Shown here: positions 1 through 9,581 of the stretch, one piece after another | How positions within the stretch are numbered: position 1 is the first letter of the stretch | Layout of the letters: each line of letters opens with the position of its first letter | DNA from: Bog-473 sp963706555 | GTDB lineage: Bacteria > Actinomycetota > Acidimicrobiia > Acidimicrobiales > RAAP-2 | Direction of reading: 5' to 3' | DNA: 64,000 bases | NCBI GenBank assembly: GCA_963706555.1 | Contig: OY970164.1 | Span: 5,394,001-5,458,000 of the forward strand | Translations under genes and position numbers: made by a program | Notes under the pieces: model-generated | What the model was told of the DNA's origin: nothing | Databases searched by the model: none | What the model saw: the letters and a program-made list of their open reading frames with translations, nothing else

Positions 1-1949
1 GGGGGATCAGGCCCACCATGGAGCGAATTCGCAGCCGCGTGGCCGTGCCGTCGGGCAAGCGAAGCACGTCGTAGAAGAATCCGTCCTCTTCGTCCCACAT
101 TTCGTCGGAGGTCTGACCGACGCGGTCCATGGCCCCGGCGATCTGGAAGAAATGCTGGACGAACTTCAACGCCAAGTCTTCATAGCTCGGGTCGGCCGTG
201 GCCAATTCGATCGCGAGCTCCAGCATGTTCTGGCTGAACAACGCCATCCATGCCGTGCCGTCCGCCTGCTCCAACTGGCCCCCGGTGGGAAGTGGCGCGC
301 TGCGATCGAAGACCCCGATGTTGTCGAGGCCGAGGAATCCGCCTTCGAACAGGTTGCGTCCGGAGGGGTCTTTGCGGTTCACCCACCAGGTGAAGTTCAC
401 GAGCAACTTCTTGAACGCGTTGCGGAGGAAGTCAACGTCGACCCCCCCATGCTCGTGAGGAGCCGCACGGTGCGCAAAAAGCGTGGCCCATGCATGGACC
501 GGCGGGTTGACATCGCCGAAATTCCACTCGTAGGCCGGGAGCTGGCCGTTCGGGTGGAGGTAGACGTCCGAGAGCATGAGCTCTATCTGGTTACGGGTGA
601 AGGCCGGGTCGACCATGCTGAGCGCCACGCAGTGGAAGGCCAGGTCCCACGCCGCATACCAGGGGTACTCCCATTTGTCGGGCATTGAAATGATGTCGCC
701 GTTCAACATGTGGAACCACTGCATGTTCCGCAAGTCCCTGGTCGGCGAGCGGAGCGGGTGCGCGTGATGCTCCTGCAACCACAGGTCGACGTCAAAGAAG
801 TAGAACTGCTTGCTCCAGAGCATCCCGGCCAGCGCCTGGCGCATGACCGCGGCAGCGTCGGCGCTGATCCCGGCCGGGGTGAGGGCGCCGTAGAATTCGT
901 CGGCTTCCTGACGACGGAGCTCGAGGACCTGGTTGAAGTCGGGACCGAGGCAATCGTTCGCCGGGGTGGAGGAACCGGCGCGCTGCAGGCGGATCGTCAC
1001 TACCTGCGCGGCACCGGCCGGCACGATCAGCGTGTGATGGGCAGCCGCCTTGGTGCCGAGTCTCGCCGGATTCACAGAGCCGCTCTTGCCTTCGACCAAG
1101 AAGTCGTTGATGCCGTCCTTCACGAATGGCGTCAGGTTCTCCCCGCCGAAGAGCCTCGCTGCGTTGGTCTCGTTCTCGGTGAAGAGCCAGGTCGCATGCT
1201 CCGACGCGGTGATCACCCAGTCGCCGAGGACGTGGTGGTCGGCCAGAAGGACACCCGAGTCGTCGGACCGGAGGGTGGGCCGCTCGGTGAGACCGTCCCA
1301 CCAGGTATTGCGATACCACACAGTGGGGAGAACGTGGATCTCGGCAGCCTCAGGTCCTCGGTTGTGCACCGTCACCGCCATGAGAATGTCCTCGGGGTCC
1401 GCCTTGGCGTATTCAACCTCCACGTCGAAGTACCGGTCCTCGCCGAAGACGCCCGTGTCGATGAGCTCGTACTCCTGCTCGGTCTTCGACCTTGCTCCGG
1501 TTCGTCGCGACGAGATCGTCGTAGGGGTAGGCGGTCTGCGGGTACTTGTAGAGGTACCGCATGTAGGAGTGGGTGGGCGTGTTGTCGACGTAGAAGTAGT
1601 ACTCCTTCACATCCTCGCCGTGGTTCCCCTCGGAGTTGGTGAGCCCGAAGATCCGCTCCTTCAGGATCGGATCCCGGCCGTTCCACAGCGCGAGGGCCAC
1701 ACACAGGTTCTGGCGGTCGTCGCTGATCCCGGCGATTCCGTCCTCGCCCCAGCGGTACGTACGCGACCGGGCCTGATCGTGGGTGAAGTAGTTCCACGCG
1801 TCACCGTTTTCGCTGTAGTCCTCCCGGACAGTGCCCCACTGGCGCTCGCTCAGGTACGGCCCGAAACGACGCCACGGCACACCTTCCACATCAGCGGCGC
1901 GCAGTCGCCGGCCCTCGGCAGTACCGTCCATGTCCCGGGTCATGCCCAT
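1..1949 (-). CDS. GH63/MGH1-like glucosidase, 3' end outside window, one frameshift
   Basis: Predicted cytosolic glycoside hydrolase of the MGH1-like/GH63 alpha-glucosidase type, acting on oligosaccharides such as glycogen- or trehalose-related sugars (family-level inference). The N-terminus carries the family signature RFGPYLSERQWGTVREDYS followed by YRWGEDGIAGISD and LTNSEGNHGEDVKEYYFY. Further on the other frame gives DTGVFGEDRYFDV and, near the left edge, EMWDEEDGFFYDVLRLPDG. The two parts are in different frames: dropping one base of the CC at 1490-1491 joins them as ..ATNRSKSKTEQEYELIDTG.. without loss. The start is the ATG at 1949 (alternative 1943), with GAGGTG 8 bases upstream. The gene continues beyond base 1. 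Either it is inactivated or the extra base is a sequence error. Confidence 0.85.
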
Positions 1950-2366
1950 CACCTCGTCACCTCGAGTTGGTTCGGTGCCGAGCAGCTCGGCACGATCCAA
2001 CGCCGCCGCTTCCCTCGGTCGGAGTATAGGACGCACTTGCGGCAATTCACCCTGCGGACACGAAGGTCGTGTTGCCTGCATTGCGACCCGCATGGAGCGG
2101 CCGTTCTTGTGCAATTTCACGCGAACGGAGCATGAACTTCGTGAACGACGGCAGTCCGGTCCCAAGGTCCTCCAGCGCAGCGGATCCGACGTTTGTGGGG
2201 GCGGACTCCACGCGGAGTTGGGCAAGCGTTGAGATTGCATAGTCCCATGGATGATCTGCGTCACCCACTGTGGTGTCGGAGAAATGGGCGAACCCGTAGA
2301 CCTCAACAAGCAGGCGCGTTTCAACCGGGAGTGCGCAGCGACGGCGAAGACGAGAAGTGAGACACC
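1950..2366. other. intergenic, divergent promoter region
   Basis: Spacer between the divergently transcribed glucosidase and MoxR genes. Reading all frames, I see no convincing gene, RNA or repeat. Promoters for both sides must lie here, but no consensus boxes stand out. Confidence 0.4.
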
Positions 2367-3378
2367 GTGAACCTTGCCATGAAGCTCCCCCGGGTCGAGC
2401 TCGACGGCGGTTCTGACGGTCCTTCTCCCGGTGCCCCCGGACTCGACGCGGCGATGGCCCTCGGGCAGGCGTTCACGGCCAACCTCGGACAGGTTCTTCT
2501 CGACGCAGGACCAGCAATCACCGCCGCGGCTGTCGCTGTGCTGTCCGGAGGTCACCTGCTCATCGAAGACGTCCCGGGCGTGGGCAAGACGGTCTTGGCG
2601 AGAGCCATCGCAACGTCACTCGGCGCTGAGCTGTCGCGTGTCCAGGGCCACCCCGACCTCCTTCCGTCCGACGTCACAGGCGTCTCGATCTACTCACCGG
2701 ACAAGGCGAACTGGGACTTCCACCGGGGACCGGTGTTCGCCCACGTTGTCCTCTTCGACGAGCTGAACCGCACCCCGCCCCGCACACAGTCGGCCCTTTT
2801 GGAGACCATGGAGGAGCATCAGGTCAGTGTCGACGGAGAGTCATGGCCCCTCCCGCGCCCACACATGGTGATCGCCACACAGAATCCACGCTCCCAACGG
2901 GGCACGTTTCCACTCGTCGAGAGCCAACTCGACCGATTCGCCGTTGCGACATCGATCGGCTACCCGGATGCGGCCCACGAAGCTCAGATGGCTCTCCACG
3001 AAGGTGGCACCTATGCACTGGCCGACCTGCAACCGGTCTGCACGCCGGCAGAATGGTTGGAGGCGCAGGCGGCAACGAACCTGGTTGCCGTCACACCCGT
3101 CGTCGCGCAGTACGCCGTAGAGATCTGCCGACGCGAGCAGGGTTGCTCCGGGCGTGCGTCTCGGGGCCAGCCCCCGATCCGTGATCTGGCTGATCAGATC
3201 GGCCCAGGCCCATGCGCTCCTGTCTTCCAGGACGTACGTGGTGCCCGATGACGTGAAGGCCGTGGCCTTGGGATGTCTGGCCCACCGCATCCTGATGGAC
3301 GAAGGCGAAGACAGCATCGGTCAGGCGGTCGGGGTGATCCAGGGAATTCTCGGAGCGACGGCCACTCCACGACCATGA
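2367..3378 (+). CDS. MoxR-family AAA+ ATPase (one frameshift)
   Basis: AAA+ ATPase of the MoxR family, a cytosolic chaperone-like ATPase usually encoded with DUF58 and transglutaminase partners, as it is here. Walker A DVPGVGKT is at residues ~68-75, Walker B VVLFDELNR at ~127-135, and the family motif QNPRSQRGTFPLVESQLDRF follows. The C-terminal lid (VRLGASPRSVIWLIRSAQAHAL) is in the next frame. Removing one G from the GGG at 3140-3142 restores CRREQVAPGVRLGASPRS. The start is the GTG at 2367 with only a weak AGAAGTGAG upstream. The stop overlaps the next start as ATGA (3375-3378), so translation is probably coupled. Function of the family is known only in outline (complex maturation, envelope stress). 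Confidence 0.9.
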
Positions 3379-4298
3379 CCCGCTGGGCGCGGCCGACACG
3401 CCCCATGGCACCGATAGCCGTCGCTGCCGCCATTCTCGGCATCTGGTGGCTGGTTGCGCACAATGGTGGCTCCGGCTGGGTCCAGGCCCTCGGGGACCTC
3501 GTCTTCGGGACCCTGGTGATCGGGATCCTCGGACCAGGGGTGGTGCTTGCCCGCGCCAAAGTCGGGGTGACCAGCGCCCCTCTCCACGGAACCGCAGGGC
3601 TCCCGGCGGAGATGCGCATCGTGGCCTCGACACGCCTGCGCGTGCGCCCCGTCGCTCCACCCGGCGAGGAGGTCTTCGTGGGACCCGTGGGCGGGCACCG
3701 GTCGCCCGAGGACCGGATCTCACTGCTCCCCCCGTGTCGGGGAGTCCACGAGACCGTGACGCTCGACATCGCGACGGCGGCCCCCTTCGCCCTCCAATGG
3801 TGGACCCGTCGCATTGTGCTCCCCCTGCCCTCGGCGCTCCATGTCGCACCTCGACGGGGCCGCCCGTGGGCTCTCCCGTTACAGAACCACCAAGAAACTG
3901 GAACGGTTCTCGACTGGGTCCCGGCCGACATCGGCGAGCCCAGAGGCGCCCGTCCCTACCACCCTGGCGACAGCCGGCGTCGCGTGCACTGGCGGGCGAC
4001 GGCACACGCCGGCGAACTCATGGTGAGTGAGCTCGAAGAACCCTCGTCCGAGCCGGTCACCGTCACGGTGAACCTTCCTCCGGACCCGGTTGAAGCCGAG
4101 CGTGCGGCTGAGCGCGCACTCGGCACAGTCGTGCAGTTGCTGGAACGTGGTGCACCCGTCCAGCTGGCCACCGTCGAGTCCTCAGGGCCGGTCGTCGCGC
4201 GGGTAGCCGATCGTCGTGGTGCCGGCCGTCGTTTGGCCCGGGCCGTGCCCGAGGCGAGTGTTCGGAGCGACGTCGTCCCTCGCTCCGGATCGAAATGA
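3375..4298 (+). CDS. DUF58 domain protein
   Basis: Membrane-anchored DUF58 protein, the standard partner of MoxR ATPases. Two hydrophobic segments near the N-terminus (PIAVAAAILGIWWLVAH and LVFGTLVIGILGPGVVLA) anchor it. The DUF58 core follows, with the conserved RPYHPGDSRRRVHWRATAH around residues 205-225 and the GELMVSELEE stretch after it. The ATG at 3375 overlaps the MoxR stop by ATGA, and the stop overlaps the next ATG (4295) in the same way, so the three genes form one translationally coupled operon. Role inferred: assembly or regulation of a membrane or envelope process together with MoxR and the transglutaminase; substrate unknown. Confidence 0.92.
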   Translation: MTRWARPTRPMAPIAVAAAILGIWWLVAHNGGSGWVQALGDLVFGTLVIGILGPGVVLARAKVGVTSAPLHGTAGLPAEMRIVASTRLRVRPVAPPGEEVFVGPVGGHRSPEDRISLLPPCRGVHETVTLDIATAAPFALQWWTRRIVLPLPSALHVAPRRGRPWALPLQNHQETGTVLDWVPADIGEPRGARPYHPGDSRRRVHWRATAHAGELMVSELEEPSSEPVTVTVNLPPDPVEAERAAERALGTVVQLLERGAPVQLATVESSGPVVARVADRRGAGRRLARAVPEASVRSDVVPRSGSK

Positions 4299-6331
4299 GA
4301 ACACTCGAAGCGATCCGCAATGCCAACCGGCCGGGGCCGCCGGAACATTCGATCGCACTGCGGGGAGCATGTCTCGGTGCGGTCATCATTGCGATTGCGG
4401 CAGCGGCATCGATGGGTGAAATCGCCGAGGCGACGGCGCTCTGGGGTATCGGGCTGGCCTCGGTGGGCATGGGCTTCTCCTACGCCACCAGGTCGCGCCC
4501 GCCGGTGTGGACAAAGATCGTCGTGGCGGTGGGTGCGATCGCCGTCTCCATCTGGTTCTTCCATGCGGTGAGCGGCCCGATGGCCGGCATTGCGAATGTG
4601 GAGGACCCACTGATCGTCCTCCTCCTCTCCATCCTTGTACTGCATTCCTTCCACGTACCGTCTCGCCGCGACCTGACATTTTCCCTTGCTGCCGCGGCAG
4701 GACTCATGGCGGTGACCGGGGCGCAGGCAATCGACCTTCGTTTCGGTTGGTACGCGCTGGCTTGGGCTGTCTTCAGCCTCGCCGGCCTCACCTTGATGTG
4801 GAAATCGGCCAGCGGCGGTGGCCGACTGTCCCTGAAACTCATTGCGTCGGTGGTCTCCGCGGTAGGCGCCGCGGCAGCCGCCGTCTTTCTCGTCCTTCCG
4901 GCGCCCACCGTTGCAGCCAAGCTCAGCCTGTTCGCCAAGGCCGGGATCGGAGGCGCCGTCGGCGTCCCGGGCGCACTCGCAGGAGATGCAGGTTCCCCTT
5001 CGCAGCTGGCCCGACCCGGAAGTCCCACCGGTCCGACACGTGTTGGCGGCTACCTCGGATTTGCCAACAGTCTGGACACTGCGCTCCGGGGAAAGCTCGA
5101 CAACACGCTGCTCATGCTGGTCCGCGCCCAACGGCCGTCGTACTGGGTCGGTGAAACGTTCAATTCCTGGACCGGCACGAGTTGGACGTCGACAAACAAC
5201 CCCTCTCACACCGTCCGTGAGACATCGCCGTTCGTGCTGCCGCCCTCCACGGGGAGCAGCGCCCCTGCACAATCGGACCTGCAGACATTTTATGTCGTCG
5301 GTGCAACGGCAAATCTCGTATTCCACGCGGAAGCCGTGAACGAGTTGTGGTTTCCGACCTCCAAAATTTTCGTCTCCAGCGACGGGACGATCGTGTCACC
5401 GATCGGGTTGGGGAAAGGAGCGATCTATTCGGTGCAGTCCGAGGTTGTGGCACCCACCCCGGCGCAATTGCAAACCGACTCGAGTGGGGAAACTCTGCCC
5501 AGTGCCCTGGAAACGTCGTATCTCCAGCTACCGCACGCGTATCCACGTGCAGAAGCTCTGGCCAAGTCGATCACCGCCGGCGACCCCACGACCTACAGCA
5601 GGGTGGAATCGCTCATCGCGTGGATGGGCACCCACACCCGGTACTCCTTGGACATCCCGCCGTTGCCACCAGGTGCCGACACCGTCAACGAGTTCCTTTT
5701 CGGGAACAGGGTCGGGTTCTGCGAGCAGATCTCGACGTCCCTCGCTGTCATGTTGCGATCCATCGGGATTCCAACCCGCGAAGTCGTTGGCTACGTCCCG
5801 GGACCGTACAACCCCGTGACCGACTTGTACCAGGTGCGCGCCGATGATGCCCACGCGTGGGTCCAGGTGTGGTTTCCGGGCTTTGGATGGCAAAGCTTCG
5901 ATCCGACGGCTGTCGTACCGCTGGCTAATCCATCCCCCGGCACGACCGCCCTGCACGACCTCGGCACCGCGGTCGGACGTATTCCTTTCGTGCCGGTCTC
6001 CGCGGTGCTCCTCGGCGCGGGCTGTTGCGCCGTCGTGCTCCGTTGGCGCCGCACCCGCCCCCGGACATGGACAGAGAGGGTCGCCAGAAGCGCCGAACGG
6101 GCGGGCCGACGCTCAGGAAACCCCCGCTTACCGGCCCAGACTCTCACCGAATTCGCCACCATCCTCGACGGCGCCTTGGGGAACGGATCGACGGCATGGC
6201 GTCAGCTGGCATCGCCGGTAGAGGCGTCCGTCTACGGAAGCTGCAAGATCCCACCAGACGCTCAGCGTCAGATGGAGCTTCGAGCGAGACAGCTACGGAG
6301 ACGACGTCACGCCCGACGCCCGCGCCAGTGA
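4295..6331 (+). CDS. TgpA-like membrane transglutaminase-family protein
   Basis: 678-residue membrane protein with about six hydrophobic helices in the first ~215 residues, an extracytoplasmic region holding a transglutaminase-like fold, one TM helix near residue 570 (PFVPVSAVLLGAGCCAVVL) and a basic cytoplasmic tail. The papain-like triad is visible: Cys476 in GNRVGFCEQIST, His520 in ADDAHAWVQVWF and Asp536 in QSFDPTA. This is the TgpA/DUF3488-type architecture that accompanies MoxR and DUF58. All catalytic residues are present, so it is probably an active peptidase or transglutaminase, target unknown. It starts inside the DUF58 stop (ATGA) and ends the operon. Confidence 0.92.
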   Translation: MRTLEAIRNANRPGPPEHSIALRGACLGAVIIAIAAAASMGEIAEATALWGIGLASVGMGFSYATRSRPPVWTKIVVAVGAIAVSIWFFHAVSGPMAGIANVEDPLIVLLLSILVLHSFHVPSRRDLTFSLAAAAGLMAVTGAQAIDLRFGWYALAWAVFSLAGLTLMWKSASGGGRLSLKLIASVVSAVGAAAAAVFLVLPAPTVAAKLSLFAKAGIGGAVGVPGALAGDAGSPSQLARPGSPTGPTRVGGYLGFANSLDTALRGKLDNTLLMLVRAQRPSYWVGETFNSWTGTSWTSTNNPSHTVRETSPFVLPPSTGSSAPAQSDLQTFYVVGATANLVFHAEAVNELWFPTSKIFVSSDGTIVSPIGLGKGAIYSVQSEVVAPTPAQLQTDSSGETLPSALETSYLQLPHAYPRAEALAKSITAGDPTTYSRVESLIAWMGTHTRYSLDIPPLPPGADTVNEFLFGNRVGFCEQISTSLAVMLRSIGIPTREVVGYVPGPYNPVTDLYQVRADDAHAWVQVWFPGFGWQSFDPTAVVPLANPSPGTTALHDLGTAVGRIPFVPVSAVLLGAGCCAVVLRWRRTRPRTWTERVARSAERAGRRSGNPRLPAQTLTEFATILDGALGNGSTAWRQLASPVEASVYGSCKIPPDAQRQMELRARQLRRRRHARRPRQ

Positions 6332-6466
6332 TGCGAGGTAGCCGACATGATCGCATCCGACAACGCGCTGAGCCTGGATGTTGTCGGGAGACCCGAATTC
6401 TGAGCTTGCTGACCCTTCAGTCAGCCGGCGGGCCGGGACAACCGGAACCGACAGGAGGGCAGGGAG

Positions 6467-6844
6467 TCATCGAAAGGATTTCTTGCGGCCCAGGCCACGT
6501 CGTGCCCTCGCCGGCACACTCGCCGGTGGCGCGACCGGAGAGGGATCTTCAGATCCGACCTGGGGTGCCTGCTCAGTCGTCTTGAGTGACCCCTCGAGCT
6601 TCTTCAAGAGCTCGTTCGTCCTTTGCAGGGAGCCGTCCAGCTCGACGATGGCGCGCCCTATCACGGCGAAGGGGTGGGGACACTCGCACGCTGCGTCAGC
6701 ACATTTTCCGCAATTGCCCACATGGCACTCTTGGCAAATCCCTTCGCGCCTCTGTTCGAGAGCATTCGCAAAGGAACCTTGGACGGAGTCCTGATCGAAG
6801 AGCTCGACGGAGGTTGGCGGCGCTTGGATCGAGTCGTTTACCAT
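6467..6844 (-). CDS. small Cys/His-cluster protein
   Basis: 125 residues, family not recognised. Residues 37-57 hold a dense potential metal-binding cluster: Cys37, Cys40, His41, Cys45, Cys48, Cys53, Cys55 and His57 (CQECHVGNCGKCADAACECPH). The cluster is followed by a helical segment with coiled-coil character (ELDGSLQRTNELLKKLEGSL) and a Pro/Ala-rich basic tail. The composition looks like a real soluble protein; the frames opposite do not. No clear ribosome binding site precedes the ATG. It is convergent with the MoxR operon. A zinc-binding or Fe-S role is inference only. Confidence 0.55.
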   Translation of the reverse strand: MVNDSIQAPPTSVELFDQDSVQGSFANALEQRREGICQECHVGNCGKCADAACECPHPFAVIGRAIVELDGSLQRTNELLKKLEGSLKTTEQAPQVGSEDPSPVAPPASVPARARRGLGRKKSFR

Positions 6845-6999
6845 TTGTCAAAGTTATCTTCAGCGTCCACCAATTCTGGGGATTCGAACCCCGAGGTCCG
6901 CAAACCTACGGGACAGGGAGCCAATCCGCCGCGCAAAGCCTGGTGGGAAGCCCAATGGCCGCCGGCGAATCGGGGCGTCGAGACCCAAATATCGAGCGT

Positions 7000-7407
7000 T
7001 CAGAACGAGACGGTCCCGAGAGCCGCCCTCGGGTCACTCGAGGGCACGATCTCCTTCCCCAACGGAGCGATAGCCACGGCCGCCAGTTTGAAATTCGCCA
7101 GCCCGAGTGGGATCCCGATGATGGTCACGCAGAGGGCTACACCCAGGACGACGTGGGCGATGGCCATCCATAGCCCCACCAGAACGAACCACAAGACGTT
7201 CCCGATCGTGGAGGCAGCCCCCGCATCCGGCCGCCGCACCACCGTCCGGCCAAAGGGCCAAAGGACATAGGCGGCGAGGCGGAAGGACGCGATGCCGAAC
7301 GGAATCGTGATGATCAAGACGAACATCACGATGCCTGCCACGGCATAGCCGATCGCCAGCCAGATTCCCGAGAGGACGAGCCAGATCACGTTGAGAACAG
7401 TGCGCAC
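7000..7407 (-). CDS. YccF-domain inner-membrane protein
   Basis: 135-residue protein with two copies of the YccF (inner membrane component) domain, each a hydrophobic helix pair ending in a conserved ITIPFGIASFRLA or IIGIPLGLANFKLA motif followed by a WPFGRTVV/APLGKEIV turn. The family sits in the cytoplasmic membrane and has no assigned function. The start is the GTG at 7407. It stands alone on the minus strand, upstream of the Cys-cluster gene. Confidence 0.88.
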   Translation of the reverse strand: MRTVLNVIWLVLSGIWLAIGYAVAGIVMFVLIITIPFGIASFRLAAYVLWPFGRTVVRRPDAGAASTIGNVLWFVLVGLWMAIAHVVLGVALCVTIIGIPLGLANFKLAAVAIAPLGKEIVPSSDPRAALGTVSF

Positions 7408-7661
7408 GAAACCAGTATTCCCTATTGGTTGCGGGCGTTCGGGCCGACCTTTTGCGCCCGTCCCCCAACTGCGCTACATATAGGGGCACCTGGCAGTCGG
7501 GCTTGGAAGCAAGAGCTGAGCCCGTTTGACTCCTCTCCACCCTTCGGGCTCAGTTCTTGCGCGTCCCGGCACGGCGACGATGCGACATTGAACCGTTTGC
7601 CCGGCCCCGCACGGGGTACACCACAGCGAGCCTGAGAGTCGGGCCGACGAGGAGGACACTC

Positions 7662-7799
7662 ATGCTTGGAGACATTCTGATCGCACTGGTAATTACCGTC
7701 ATTGCGATAGTCCTGGGAGTCGTAGTTCACCCCATCCTGTTCTTCGTCGTCGTGTTGGCGGTCGTCTACCTCTTCGCGAGAGTCCGCTCGCGCCGCTGA
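7662..7799 (+). CDS. hydrophobic miniprotein (45 aa)
   Basis: A 45-residue, nearly all-hydrophobic protein: two adjacent membrane helices (IALVITVIAIVLGVVVHPI and FFVVVLAVVYLFA) and a basic C-terminal tail VRSRR. The ATG is supported by a strong AGGAGG seven bases upstream. Such small membrane proteins are frequent in actinobacteria next to stress genes; no function is assigned. A second hydrophobic miniprotein with a basic or aromatic tail lies at 9292-9456 across the DUF2252 gene. Confidence 0.65.
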   Translation: MLGDILIALVITVIAIVLGVVVHPILFFVVVLAVVYLFARVRSRR

Positions 7800-7865
7800 G
7801 GTGCACACCAATGGGCGACATCCTGCAGGGGGTTTCAGACGCCGCTGTCGGGGTAGGTGCGATCC

Positions 7866-7982
7866 ATGACGTTTACCGACGAACCCCCAGCCGGCGAGCC
7901 CGAGGAGACAGAGGTTCCTGAACGTCTCGCGCCTGTCGAAGTACCCGAGCCCGCGATCGAGGATCCGCCCGAAAGAGGCTGA
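7866..7982 (+). CDS. possible 38-aa acidic, Pro-rich protein
   Basis: A short ATG frame encoding a Glu/Pro-rich peptide (PPAGEPEETEVPERLAP at its centre). It has a weak GGTAGG upstream and no recognised relatives. It could be noise in the spacer between the miniprotein and the convergent DUF2252 gene. The remaining ~200 bases of that spacer show nothing else. Confidence 0.25.
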   Translation: MTFTDEPPAGEPEETEVPERLAPVEVPEPAIEDPPERG

Positions 7983-8010
7983 GGCCGGACCTCGTTCCGC
8001 GCCGTTCGGG

Positions 8011-9258
8011 CTACTCCGACTGATCGGCCATCGCGTAACGGCGGCAGTGCTCGAGATAGGTCTTCTCATGGTCGACCAGCAGACCGACCACGTTGCTCCA
8101 CAACCAGGAAGGAGCGTCCAGATCCTTCGTACGATGACGGGCCAACTCGCTTTGCCAGGACGAGCGAGTCGATGAGTCCATCTGGCGGGCGTGGGCGTAG
8201 CCGACAACAGTGGCCAAGTACTCCGCCGCCTTCAACCCTTCCTTCGTCGTGATTTGATCGAGCTCGAGTTTTAGATCCTGGGGCATCAACTCTCGGATAA
8301 AGACCGGACGCTCGCCCAACATCGTTGCTCTCATGCGCTCGCCGAGAAACGGCGAAATGTGCAATGCACCCTCGACCACTCGGCGAGCCGGATCTTTTGG
8401 CATGTCTGCGCCATCAGACGTCGGCGCCGCCGACTCGCCGGCCTGTTTGATGTCCATCAGGCAGAGGTCCGAGGATCCGGAGTCACCGTCTGATACCTCC
8501 AGCAACACGGCATAGCGGAGGAGGCCCAGTGAGCTACAACCCTTCATCCAATAGGCCGAATCGATCAGTTCGACCCTCGCGTCGTCCTCACGGGACTTGG
8601 CCAGGGTGGCGAGCTGTGCGATCGCACGGTCGGCGAAAGCCGATTCGATGGCGTGACGTTCGTCCTCATTGACCGGCCAGAACCTCTTGCCCAGAGGGAT
8701 CGTCGGTCTGACACCTTCGAGGCGTTCCTTTGCCAGATGCTTCCAGGTCCGCGTGGCTGCCTGCTTCATGACCTGCCGCACGGCATCGGGAGGCTCGGGC
8801 TGGTCCTCTGACTCGTCGAAATCATGCTCGAAGGCGGTCTCGTAGCCGTCCATGATCGCTTCGAGCATCCGGGCCGTGGCCACGCCGGGGAGATCGGAGC
8901 CCCGGGCCGCTGATGCCAACGACAGGGCCAAACGGAGGAGGTCATGCGCGGGATTGCCGATGACCGTCTGATCGAGGTCCCGGACGTGAATTCGGACCTG
9001 CCCCGCCGCGTTGGCGACCGGGCCGAGGTTTCCCACGTGGCAATCTCCGCAGATCCACACCGACGGGCCATCGGGCACTCCGTCGGACAGGGGCGAGTCA
9101 AGCCATTCGTAGAATTGCAATGTGTTCCCACGCACGTACCGGTGCGACGAGCGCGCCATCTTCCGTGTTCGTGTGAGCTCCAGAATGGCATCTCGGTGCT
9201 CGAACTGTGGAGGGAGTACCTTCGGGTCGCTCATATCTCCCGCCCTTGGAGGAGGCAT
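8011..9258 (-). CDS. DUF2252 family protein
   Basis: 415-residue cytosolic protein of the DUF2252 family (COG4320), close to the usual family length. Diagnostic motifs are RSSHRYVRGNTLQFYEWL near the N-terminus, WICGDCHVGNLGP and the DLDQTVIGNPAHDLLRLALS segment. The GDCHVGN and DxD elements resemble the Brenner-type motif and metal-binding Asp of aminoglycoside/choline kinases, so a kinase-like fold is plausible; the substrate is unknown. The start is the ATG at 9258 with AGGGGAG just upstream (MSDPK at 9234 is an alternative). It is preceded by a miniprotein gene on the same strand 33 bases away. Confidence 0.9.
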   Translation of the reverse strand: MPPPRAGDMSDPKVLPPQFEHRDAILELTRTRKMARSSHRYVRGNTLQFYEWLDSPLSDGVPDGPSVWICGDCHVGNLGPVANAAGQVRIHVRDLDQTVIGNPAHDLLRLALSLASAARGSDLPGVATARMLEAIMDGYETAFEHDFDESEDQPEPPDAVRQVMKQAATRTWKHLAKERLEGVRPTIPLGKRFWPVNEDERHAIESAFADRAIAQLATLAKSREDDARVELIDSAYWMKGCSSLGLLRYAVLLEVSDGDSGSSDLCLMDIKQAGESAAPTSDGADMPKDPARRVVEGALHISPFLGERMRATMLGERPVFIRELMPQDLKLELDQITTKEGLKAAEYLATVVGYAHARQMDSSTRSSWQSELARHRTKDLDAPSWLWSNVVGLLVDHEKTYLEHCRRYAMADQSE

Positions 9259-9291
9259 CGCTCCCCTGCGAATTCCCGCATGCGCGTCCGT

Positions 9292-9456
9292 CTACCAACG
9301 AAAGAATCGGTGGCTGCCAGCGTTCTCCCCACGTCCCAGCGCCACGCCGATGATCCAGAACAACGCAAAGATGACGGCGAAAATCCACAGGATATGGAGC
9401 GCGAAGCCGGCACCAGCGAAGATCAAGACCAAGAGCAGCAGCAGGACGATGAGCAC
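9292..9456 (-). CDS. hydrophobic miniprotein ending in RFFRW (54 aa)
   Basis: 54 residues from a GTG start with AAGGGG six bases upstream. A single long hydrophobic stretch (VLIVLLLLLVLIFAGAGFAL, then LWIFAVIFALFWIIGVALG) is followed by a short basic/aromatic tail RFFRW. This matches the small actinobacterial 'hydrophobic protein' type that ends in RRWYRW. It probably sits in the membrane; no function is assigned. It is cotranscribed with, and upstream of, the DUF2252 gene. Confidence 0.6.
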   Translation of the reverse strand: MLIVLLLLLVLIFAGAGFALHILWIFAVIFALFWIIGVALGRGENAGSHRFFRW

Positions 9457-9581
9457 AGTTCCCCTTCTGGAGTGCCCGATCTGGGCGCAGAGTACCTACC
9501 CCCTTCCGTGCGACCCAACCAGGATTTCAAGAATGTGGGGCGTCTCTCTGTCCCCCAAGAGGCGCGTACAACGGCGCTGGA

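Noticed and set aside
152..1642. Long plus-strand open frames across the left edge
   Set aside because: They are antisense shadows of the glucosidase, which shows clear family motifs on the minus strand.
6870..6900. T-arm-like GGGGATTCGAACCCC resembling a tRNA
   Set aside because: No acceptor stem or CCA-end pairing and no proper anticodon or D-arm can be folded around it on either strand.
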